From Certhia americana (lineage: Eukaryota > Chordata > Aves > Passeriformes > Certhiidae), in contig CM031858.1 in NCBI GenBank assembly GCA_018697195.1, positions 87,945,277 to 88,009,276 on the forward strand: 64,000 bases of DNA, in the 5' to 3' direction. Positions 27,101-39,100 of this stretch are shown here, piece after piece (within the stretch, counting starts at the first letter, position 1; every line of letters begins with the position of its first letter). The notes under the pieces were generated by a model. It was not told where the DNA came from. It saw only the letters and a program-made list of their open reading frames with translations, and ran no database searches. The position numbers and the translations under genes are program-made.

Positions 27101-30100
27101 TCTTGATTTAGAGAGTCTTCTATCTCAATGAAGGATAAGACATTTCTCTAGCAGCCTATGCTGACCAAAAGCTCTTAAACAATTCTCCACAAGCAGTTCA
27201 GTCTCCCTCTTATTAGTGTGTTTGACACTGTTATTTCATAGTGATACTGAAGACTGGGCATGTGAAGAACCTTGAAGAGCAGATTTTAGAATAATTTCCA
27301 TTTAAAACTGCAGAACAGCTTAAAACTGCATGATTAACAAATACCAAAACAGGTCAAAAGTTAAATTTTCTACAAGAAATATAATTTCATATGTTGTACT
27401 ATTTATATTCCAAAGTCATTGAAATTAATAAGCAATGAAAGTACTACAGAAATGCCAGATTAACGGCCAGATTAATATGTGCCTTCAAATTCTAAACTCC
27501 AAATTACAGTCACTGAACAAAACAAATTAAAATTAATCTTTAAATCTGTCTTGTGACAAATTAATTGAAAACTGCTTATAATTCATGCACTCCACCACCC
27601 CAAAAACTCAGAGACAGGTTAAAAATACCCCAAACTGTAAACTGTAGTGTAAACTGAAGCATGTTAAATCTTTGCATGTTACAAGTAATGGGCAAACTGC
27701 AAAACAAGGACTGTTATCTGTTGTCCCCCCCAAAAAAATAAACCCCACCCTCCCACACCCTCAGCATTAAATCTACTACATGTGTTCAAAACTGACTCAG
27801 TATTGACAGAAACTTCTGAGATAGATAGACCCAGGGCATGCAGACTTAAAAAAAAAAAAAAAAAAATTCAAGAAGCAAAGAAGCAAGTAAATGTACTTTT
27901 AACATCTCCATCTTTTTACTAACTTATACTACAGCCAAATCTCAGTTGTAAGCTGCGTATATCTGAAACTACTCATCGTGAGCATGGCATCCGTTCCAAA
28001 TGCATTCAATACCAAGAGTTTTACAAAGTTATCTATGTAATAAAGCATAATTTGCCAAGCTACAGACATGGGCAAGACACATTCTTAGTTCAGGGAAGCA
28101 AACATCAAACAGAAGTTACCTGGTTTGTTCTTGCTGAAGTGTGTTAGGATCAGGTATAAAAAACCTTACACGAAAATGAAGCATGCAGGGAAAACCTCCT
28201 GCAATATTTTAGAAGAGCAAATCAATCTTTAGTTTAGAACAGAAAGAGCCTAATATTTTCATTTCTATATTTACAGAAAAACTACATGAACAACCACATA
28301 GAAATCTCATGTGCTTTTTTCATGAAACTAAAACTATGAGAAGTCTCTCCTGATGCCCCAACACCAAATTTGAGAAGAAAATACTCTCAAATGTAGTAAT
28401 GCTTTCACTAAAAGTACTTTGCATAAAAGGCATTATGAGCTTCTTTTGTCTCCTAAGTATTAGAAGAGAGAAAAGCACTAAATATATTTAAGGTATCTCA
28501 GCTCGGATAATGCTCAGTTGTATCTTACATATAAATATGTTAAATTACAGAATTACATGCTATTTTTCTGTATGAATTGAAATAAAAATGTGTGATCTGT
28601 AGCACAAGGTAAAAATGAGAGTGCTGAAAAACATAGCTCAAGTGTCACAGCACAAACTGGGACAGTGCCACTCAGGCCTCCTAAGCTGCTCTCTGTCCAG
28701 GGTTATGCTGGCCAGCCTGTCCTTCTTGGTAAGCATTCTGTGTTACCCAAAGCTGTATAAAACAAGACATATTAGAATAACTGATGCACCTGGAAGTGTG
28801 TGGCGTTGTTTTTTTGGTTAGTTGTTTTTTTAATAAAAATGCATAATTTTGGGGTTTCTTATTGTATGCATGACAAGAAATTGCCAGAACTTACACACGA
28901 AACTGGCTACGACTCCCTCAATCAAAACCCCATCTAAGCATGTCTAACACTGCTCAGAAACCAGGTTTAGCTGCTATTATAGTATCAAATTAATGATCTA
29001 CCAGGTTTTATTTCCACTCAAGTAGGAGGAAGGAGAAGGATCTGCTGAAAAGACTGGCAGACACCAGACCTGCTCTTGAAGAAAAAACTACTATTTGGAC
29101 AACATGCATTTCTTCTAGTCATAAGAACGTAAAAAACAACAGAACTACAAAGTTACAATCAAAATAGTAAAAACAAGTCTTACCTTTTAACTGTTTTCTA
29201 ATAGGTTTGCTTGGTTCAAGCCACCGCTGTGAAATGAAAAACTATTAGATGGATTAAAGATATTTAGAAATAAATACTGTTTATTTATGTGCATGTGTGT
29301 GCATGAATATGTGTGCATGCACACATACATGTGTATATATTTATACACACATATACATGCACACACTTTTATTATTTACTATACTTACTGGTGAATCTAC
29401 TGAAGTCTCATTTTGCTGTAAACCAAAATATTCCTTCTCTGTCACACCCAGCTGGTTATAGGTCATATCCAACAAAATCTGCCCAGTGTCTTGTTTCTGA
29501 AAACAAGAAAAGTTTAGAAGTAAAATCCTGCAACACTTATACATTTTAAGATACATTTAATTGAAACTACTTTGGTGTTGAGTTTTTTTCTAATGTAAGT
29601 CATGAATAAAAATAACTGCTAATTCATCAGTTCAAAGTTTTTCAGCAATAAGAACTTCATTCTGATAAAGGTTTGGGTTTCTTTCCAAAATACTTTAGGC
29701 ACATGAAATTTCCTAATATGAACAGACGTGTATTCCGGCCCTTGATGTGGCTGCAGCAAATTCATTGTTAGCAGGTCACTCCTCCCTTGCCCACAGTGGG
29801 AGCAATGCCCTTCTCCGGACTGGCAGCCTACAGGGATGGCCTGCAGACACGTGGGGCTGCTCTGGCCCCTGCTGTCACCATAAAGCAGCATACTGGGCTT
29901 CCACATCAGCTAATAAAAGGCAAAGTAAGTATACACTAAGATGGGAAAAAGAAGGGGATCCTGTGATCCAGCCATAGGACCCCATATTTCAGCCTGCTCT
30001 CCCACCTGTCCGTTTGGGTCCACATGCTCAGCTGCCATTCAGCCACCCCATTTTCCACCTACATGACCGCCTGACAGGAATCGCAGAAGAACTGGTGCAA

Positions 30101-33100
30101 CACAGTACGAGACAGGCTGCAGAGATCAGAAGTCTAAAACTGGTATAATTTCCCCCAAACCAAAAAAGAATCTCCATGCCGTGGCATTGTGGAGGACAGA
30201 TTAACCAACTTCTGCCAAAGAATACTGTGAACCAATTCTATTTAAAAAAAACCCAAACAAACCAGCAAACAGGAAAGGAAAATACAAAACCCTCTCTACA
30301 AGACCGCAATCTTAAATATGCTAATAAACAATACATAGCTTGCTGTACTGTGTTTGTGTGGCTAGATTTTGGTACTGGGGAGGCACCAGAGCAGTGGTGG
30401 AGCAGCTCTGTCCCTGCAGCCCATGGAGTCCCACTAGAGAGCCAGAAATCCATCTGCAACCTGTGGAGGACCCCATGCCAGACCAGGTGGATGCTTGAAA
30501 GGAGGTTGTGAACCAATAAGAAGCCAGTGGTGGAACAGGCTCCTGGCAGGGACCTGCAGACCCATGAAGAGAAAGCCCACACTGGAGCAGGTTGAACCTG
30601 TGACCCTGAAGGACTGCATCTCAGGGAAGAGTAATCCATACTGCAGCAATTCGTGAAGAATTGTGGCCCATAGGAAGCCCACTGGAGAAATTTGTGGAAA
30701 ACTGTCTCCTGTGGGAGACACGTGCTGGAACAGCAGAAGGACTCCCGCCCCTGAGCAGCAGGAGAAACAACGTGTGGCAAACTGACCAAAATTCCCATTC
30801 CCTATCCCCCTGTGCCACTGCAGGGGAGAAGGTAAAGCCTGAGAAAGAGGTATGAGAAGGTGGGAAGGTGTTTTTTAAGATTTATTTTACTTCTCATCCC
30901 GCTCCGATTTTGTTTGTAGTAAATTCAGTGATTATCCACAAGTTCAGTCTGTTTTGCCTGCAATGTATTTGGTGAGTGCAGAACTGTATGGCATCTTAGC
31001 TCTAGATTTTTATATACAGAATTGATGGGACAAAGCAAAAATCAGGCCAGTTTGCTCTTTTTAATTGAATGAAAAAGAAAATCAAAGAAAACAAAGATTT
31101 CTAATTAGTTTAAGATTGTTTCCAAATGTCTCTCTTAAAAGCAGAAATAATCTGCACGCATAAAAAACCCCAACCCAAAAAACCCGAAACCAACCAAACA
31201 AAAACTCAGAGGAAAATTATTTGAACTGTAAAAGACAATGACTTTATTCTTGAGCAAATTTCTTTAAAATTCAGCTCTTGTTTTATTAAGTTCTGATTTC
31301 TTAAGAAAATGCCTTGATTTTTTTGAAAATAATCTCTTGAAACAAAGACCTTAATGTACAAGCCATATTACTGTGGCAGGCCCCAGTCTTGCTCAGTATG
31401 TAAGAGTGTTCACTTATAAGCCCATTCAATGCTTTGCTTCAAGTTTTTCTATAATAGAAAAGCCCAGTAAGTGCTGCTCAGAAGACAGATTTTTATTATT
31501 TTTAATAGGGTACAACACTGTTGTGACTGAGTGCTTTAAACAACATAGTCCATAGTCTTCCCTTATCTCATAGGAGCATTCTACCTATTTAAAAGAGGGG
31601 AAAAAACGCCAAAATTTCAAGCAAAGGACACTCACTTGGCCCATCTTATTTTGGAGGATGGAATATTATCCAACATTTTCTACTACTAGAGCAGAACTCC
31701 TAGCAGCTCACTTGTGACTTGAATGCTCAGTGTTACTATATCAGGCTGTTGGCCTCCTGTGAAAAGCTGTGCCCATTTGTCTGGAATCAAGTCACACATG
31801 AAGAAAACAACTTAAGCAATAACCAACTGCTAAGACTATCTTTTCCCCTCCAGCAGTCTCACATTTTATTTAACTTTCAGAGAAAACAGTTGAGATCTCA
31901 CAATAAATGTGAGTCCATACAGGCCTGTAAAGGCTGTGTGGCCACTAGGAGAAGCAGTTTTGTGTGCCCTCCTTCTACCCCAGCTGCACATTCCCACTCC
32001 TCAACTTTCAAACAGGCTGCTGGTATAGTCAAACCACAGCACTGATCAAATCCCACTTTTTTCTGAGATAGCATAGGCCTAAAATCCATCTTAGAAACTG
32101 AACTGTGAGTGACAGATAAGGGGCATGAAACCATGTACTCCTTGTCACACAAAGCCATGGCACCATGCACCTGTCAGGCAGCCCTGTCCAGCACTATTAG
32201 TGACATTGCCTTCACCATGCACGCTGGGATCTGTCCATCAGAAATTATCCATACGTGTTCACAAGAGGGCTCTATGGAAACAGCAGATGCCACCCTCTGA
32301 AATAATGGGGATTTCCTGACATCAGTAAGCTCATCTTTAGCACTGACCACATTCATTTCCCTAGGGCTGGGTTTTTATTAGCAGAAAGTTAAAACACTTT
32401 CAAGTGTCATCACGACACCTGCACAACTCAGAAGCCTAATTGCACACCTATGGTGTGCACTTTTGACAGCACTTAAATGAGCTCCTAAAGTTATATTATG
32501 ACCAAAAGCAGTAATTACAGGGGAAGGATAGATATTTTGATGAAAGAAGGTGCTCAGGAATATAAAGTTTCATTACAAATGGGGCAGGACAAGACCACAG
32601 AGGATGGATTCTTCTGCTAATTTTTAGGTTGAATTTCAACACTTCTTACTCCTTTTGGTCTCCTCACCTACTCTCTCCCCATCCCCTCACAACTGCATTG
32701 CTGCCACTCCCCCAGCATATACAAATTGCTAACCCTTCTCATTGTTTCCCTGTAAAGACAAGCAAGATTCCCACTACGATATTCTTGATCAGCAGTCACA
32801 GTTCTCTCTTTGCAATGTTCCCATGGGTCTCCCAGCCCTATACCCAGCTGTTCAGGCAGCACTAGTCTCATCTAACTGCACATCTATTTACTTCTCTTCT
32901 GCCTCCCCACATTTCCCAGAAAAAAAAAATTATTTTCAGCATTACTTTTATGTGGTTCCAGTTCTTGTCCTCTGGTACTAAAAGCACAGGTTTATATTCC
33001 TAGTGCCTAGATCAAGCACCCAGTCAAGAAATCTAAGCTAAGTAAAAAAAAATTTATTTTAAATTGTTCAAGTCTTCTTGTTAAAATTCCCATTTATAAG

Positions 33101-36100
33101 GGGTTTGTTGTTTTTCAAGGAAATTATTATTTCCTTAACTTTGGCATTGCTATAAGAAACATTTGAATTATTTTTCAGTCTACATACCTAAAAAAGACCA
33201 CATAGCCCACACTGCATAATCTTCAATTTCCTCTGTAAATTAACAGTTTGGAGTCATAGGTGTTGAGTGAGGCAAGCTAAGCATAACACATCACTGCTTC
33301 TGAATTTTGACATCCATTCCAATGCCATTTATAGCCACAGCATATTCAAATATTACAATGTGTCAAGTGCTTTACAACAGATTCTATTTTCACTCCCCTG
33401 TGCCATAGGAGGGCAAAACCAACACGAATACTGCTCAGCTACACTGGGCATTAGAATCAAGTTCTCCCTAACCCTATCAACCACTAGGGAAAACATTTAA
33501 GGCATTCCTAATTAAGTTCCTGTTTTTCTACAGTGAAATTCAAAAACTGACATATTTTCCTCACTAGCCTGCACTGCTATAATGACACAAGCTCTTAAGA
33601 TAAACTTAAGAATTTCAAACTTTTTATTGAAAAGAAACATTTTCAAGACACCTGAAAAGAACTTTCCATTTATTTCACCTTCCCGACATCTACCAATCCT
33701 TATTCTGAACTGTTAAAAGCTTTGCATCAACCACCTCATAACCACACACTATTCACCTCCATTTAAATCTGTCTTCAAACCAATTACAACATATGTTGGA
33801 TAGGCCAAAAATTAATATTTAAAGCAGTCATAATTAACACCTATTACATTCTACCCATGCCACAACAAGTTCCTACTACACTTAGGGAATTTAAATCAGT
33901 CAAATTCAATTCCTAGTAAGTCAAATAACTGTGAAGGAAAGAAAGCCCTTCATTATTTTTTAATGTCAAACACTGCCTAGAACCTGGAGGGATCAAGACT
34001 CACTGCTCTAAGAACTGCATAAGCTTAAGGTGAAATTGTTAGAACCTTGGACTAAAGAGGTAAATATGCATGTAATTTTCTTCAGGCTCTTAACTTCTAC
34101 AGGGACAGTGGTACAAAGTGACAATTTCGGAGGACAGTGCAATGTAAAGCATATCTCCCTGTCCTCTGCAGAAGCTTTGCCCCTACTTTCTGGAAATGAT
34201 AACCTCCCAGTTAAGCACCACCCCAGCTTTTTCAAATACAGTCTCGCTTCAGACACAATACCCACTGCCTGTCACATGCTGTTTGAGGTCATCCTTTCCT
34301 AACTTAGCCTGTAATACTCATTTGAAACCAGCCTATGTCCTTTGGTCCTAAAAGATGCATGAGTTTGAACACAGTGCTCCCACTTTCTTTTCATTTCCAC
34401 AGCAATTTTACACACAGTTAATTTGTTCTTCTGCTATCTCAGTCCTTTTCTCTTCCTGGAATTTGTTTACCCACCTGATGCTCTTATTCAAGCCTGGAAG
34501 ATTTTGTTCATCTAGAATAAATAGAACAGGCTCTTCCCTAAGGTCCAGTCTTCTGCAGAGCATCCTAGTTTTACTTTCTCTGCCTGCCTGACTGGAACTT
34601 CCCTCTTTTGTCTGCAAGTGGCCAGGATCTACATGTGACATTCCCTGGAGGGTTGCCTCAATGCCAAAACTAACACTGTAAATACTTCCTTGACACTGGC
34701 TGAAGATTCTTGCCTGGTACATGAAAGCACTCACCTTTTTCAGAACAGTAATACAGGAGCAGCTCAGTCTGCAAACTGCCACTGTTCTCTATTGTTTGCA
34801 ACTGAAAATAGAGCTTAAAAAAACATTACCTCATCTCATAAAAGCTATTAGTTTACACTGCTGATTTCCCTCACTTCAATTACTCCTTCTTCAAGATAAG
34901 CTGCTGCCTCATATTCCTGCATCTTTTTGTTGTTAAGAAGGCCTCAAACTTAATATTTTTGATACTTTGAAAAAGTTTCAAGAGCAACACATTAATGAAA
35001 TCTGACAGCCAAGAACTCCCTTTAATGTCCTTGCACTATTTAATATCTCCTTTACATGAAGATCTACAGCCACCTCTTCAGCCAATTCCTGGCCCATCCT
35101 GTACTGTTTCTAGATTTCATACACTCTAGCACAGTATTTTCCTATATAAAGGTCATACAAAATATTTATCCAAGGACATTTTTAACCCACTGCATTTCCT
35201 CTGCCTCACAAAAATTATTTTAAACAAACATATATATGAGGTTAGTCATTTCATTCTAACTTTGAAAAAAAGAAAATTCCCCGTCACTAATTCTTTCCTT
35301 TAGCATTTATTATGAAGTCGTGCCCCACAAAGGGCTAAAACTAACAAGCTTGCTCTAGGGCAGATCACTTTCTCACTGTCCTCAAAGGCATCATCAAATT
35401 TCATACTGTCTTACTGCTTTCCAGTCGAGTATACTGACCTGTCTCAATACAAAACTAAATATTTGTTGCCAGCCTGAAACTTCATACAGCAGTTCTTTCA
35501 ACATGCAGGGACACAGAGTAGCATCAAACCATCAAACAATACTGAGTGGGAAAACTTGGTGACTGACATACAAAAATTCTTCATCATTGCATTTTTCTAT
35601 GAGTGGTTTAAAATTATAAAATTCACACCCACAATAAAAAAGAACCTCTAAGACTTGTATCCCTGTCCATTATTTTAAATATACTGATAGTAATTTTAGG
35701 GTTTTTTTTTCTTTTTAAATTTAAAAATCATATTCCTTCTCAAATACAGGAAGCAGAAACTTAACTAAGGTGGAAAGAAAGGAAAAACATTCCTTACAAT
35801 TCAAGCTTCAATTCATGCAACTTTTTGAAATATTGCAGCCTCATCATTTTATTTCCAGAAGGGCAACTTACTAAAAGCCAACTAGCTAAAAGCAAAAATC
35901 ACTGGTAATAAGACAAAAACATTAACTCAGATAGACAATGCAATTCAGAAGTGATCTGATTATGTCAGTTTTATCCCTTGTCCAAAGTCTGTTTACTGGA
36001 GAGATGCTTCACAAGTGGTCATTCCTGGTAAAACAGTCAAAGTAGAGCAAAACCAGAAAATTCCTGCATGTTTATATCATTAGTTAAAGACAAATTTGCA

Positions 36101-39100
36101 ACACCGCACAATGCAATATACATAAAATAATAAATACCTATTAAACATGCTCAAATACAGTACATCAGCAAATTCTGTATATATCAGAATGACAGCTGAC
36201 ATTTTCTCCACGTGAAAAGCCTATGCATTGTAGTCTTAGAACACGACAGGGGTGATGTTAGGGACACAGGTAAGTTCACCTTACCATAAAACTGAAACAC
36301 CTGAAATTTACTGGGAGGCTTCAAGAAAGCCTGGATATAATTAAGTGCAACATTCAGCACTAAATGCAGTCAAGTTTTTGTCTCAAATGTGGTTTTGAAA
36401 GAACATTTCCAACTCTCAGCTTCCACACATCCTCTATTCTAAGTACTGAAACAGATAACAGCGGAACAAGAAAGGCCATTTCAGCCTTGCATAGTTAACA
36501 TACTCTTTGGACTGCAAGCATTGTAGTGGAATGTGTCTGTCTGTACTCCCATGTGAACTTCCTTGATAATGATGACCTAAAACGAGCACATACCACAGAG
36601 TCTACTGACGAACTCTTTGTGATACCATGAATCCAAATTTCAAATTCATTGAAACCATAGTATAACACTTTTAAATAAAAACATTGAACAAAATAGACAA
36701 TCATGTTGGTACTCTGCCAAAGCAACAAGTCCAGGAGAAAAATGGCACTGCTCTCCTGCAATTAAGTCTTTCTTTACAAGTGTTCAAGATACCAATATTC
36801 TTTAGGAAAAAAAGAAAAGTAGAAAAAGAAAGTTCCTCTGGTTATACCCATATGCAAAATCTCCCTTCCTTTTTCCTTTGTCTAGTTTTACAAAACTTGG
36901 TTTTTATTCACCATCCTACAGACAGAACCATTGGGAAAACAAAGTAACATCTGAAGTATCATTCATCAGAATGATAAAAAAGAAAGAAACCTATAGGTAT
37001 AACTACCATGACATTTGGTAACAAAATTTGATGAAAATCAGCTCTGTGGGCTCTATAAAGATCTTGTTCTTAGAGAATGAAAAGAATTTATCTCTATTCT
37101 CCCTGTCCTCTGAAAGATTCAGTATTTTGAGATACCATGGACTGTTCTACCTTCATTTTAAAGATGTTAGTACTAGTTCAAAATTCCAAAATATATAAGT
37201 TGCTCTCAGTGTTCCAAATTTAGACTATTTAATCAATTATCTTTCTACTAAATTTAAATTCACCCCATCTTTTGTAGTCCTGAGCATATGTACATTGTCA
37301 ACAAGATAACAAATGACAACATAGGAATATCCATTTGTTTAAAGTGCTGGTAAATTTATCTTAAATTTCTTCCTACTACAAGGAGTTTTTTTTCTTTAAT
37401 GTTATTTTTCAATATAATCTCCTTAAAACTTTGAAAGAAAGAAATCTTTTGCAGTAAGAATTCTGCCTGAAGAATTCTGTCATTTGCTACATGACAAAAC
37501 AATGCTCAGTTGTTTTCATCCCACTGTCATTAGAATGGGAGAACACTCCAATTCCACTTATGCTATTAAATGGACAAAGGCCAAGCTTCAGGTATTCTGC
37601 TTTTCCACTTTTACTTTCTATTTGTTGATGAAAAATATAATCACGTCAATGAACATAAAGCATACTTATGCATATGTGAATATTAGCCTAATGTTAGTTC
37701 AAAGTGTAACATTTATCGAAACTTTGAGCAATCACAGAACAGAACCAGGTACCACTAGACCACAAACAACCCTGAAGAATTCCCAACGTTAATTTTCCAC
37801 TGATAATATTGAAGTTCTTTTAAAGAGAAACACTGGACTCTATACTTTAGAAGAGGTGACCCTGTTCAGGTCCAGTTCTCCAAACTCTGAGGAGAAAAAT
37901 TATACATATTTCAGCAATAATTATAAAAGCAGAGAATGTAAGAAAACCTAGAAATCTTATTTACAATATCCACAAGACACAGTAGGTATTTTTATCCATG
38001 TATCTTGTATCTATGTCTAGTTGCTTCAGAAAGCACCTTCATCTTAATAATGTACTACTACATCATTTAATACATTTCTGCTAATTTGTCTTCTGGATAA
38101 TTATACCATGTGATATGCACATTTAATTTCTTTAAAATAAGGAACTGTCAATTAACATGTCATCCAGAAATGAATTAAATGTGGAGAAAAACATCTTGAT
38201 ATGAGAAACAGTTTCTCTAAAGCAATACAGAAAGATTTCACTAGTGGGGAAAATCTGTTCAGAGCAGAACTTATTGTCCTTCAGTACATGCCCAGCTGAT
38301 TTCCAGACTGACCACAGACCCAAGTTATTCTTTGCTCACAGACATAAAACCGAATTATGTTGGCAATTAAACACACAAACACAGAGGCAAAAACTTCACA
38401 AAGCTGAATTTTTCTGCTAATGTAAGCAGAACTTGGACACAAATTTCCTGCAGCTGGTTTCAAACCCTTTTGAAAAATGGATCTTATGACACTACCAGAG
38501 CGTGGCAAAGCCTATTCTTAGGCTGATATCAAGGTTAGATAATCAGGAAGGGCCATCTTCGCAGAGAAGTGCAGCCTCCCTCATTACCAGTATGACAGCT
38601 CAGTACTCAAAGAACATAAATCTCCTCCAAAACCTCTTCCTTTTCTTAGTCCATAACATAGGAGGGTAGCCACACTCCTACCTCTGTTAAGTAGAGCAAT
38701 AATGAGTCCAACATCACCTCTATGCAGTTCAGCATCACAGCTGCAGTAAAGGAGGCCCTTACAATTCCTGGATGAAGGAGGTGTACCCTAGGGATATGCT
38801 GAAGGTAGGGAGAGAAATCAGTTGGGTTCAGAATTTCAAAAAATCATAGAATGGTTTTAGTTGGAAGGAACCTCAAAGATCATTTGGTTTCAACTCCCCT
38901 ACCATGGCCAGATTCACCTTCCACTACTCCAAGTTGCTCAAACCCGTATCCAGCCTGGCCTTGAAAGCTGCAACTTCTCTGGGCAATCCATTCTAGTGCT
39001 TCACTAGAATTTTCTTCCTGATAGCAACAATTTTTCTTCCCAATATCTCACCTAAATCTGTGCTCAGTCAGAAACTTTTCCCTCCTTGTATCACTACATG

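Noticed and set aside
27901..27930. Candidate for the missing exon 5 (a reverse-strand AAGATGGAGATG similar to KMDI)
   Set aside because: The frame has stops just before it and no acceptor; the true exon with correct phase is at 26665-26709.
30238..30798. Longest open frame in the window, 186 codons on the minus strand
   Set aside because: It lies almost wholly on the reverse strand of the GC-rich retroviral-type repeat, and its residue composition is that of a repeat read backwards. No domain is visible.
30335..30990. A pair of long terminal repeats with retroviral genes between them
   Set aside because: Only one copy of the repeat is present, with no protein-coding retroviral remnants next to it.
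33700..35500. Pyrimidine-rich intron stretch with several ORFs that looked like a processed pseudogene
   Set aside because: I could not relate any translated frame to a known protein, and no poly(A) end or target duplication is visible.
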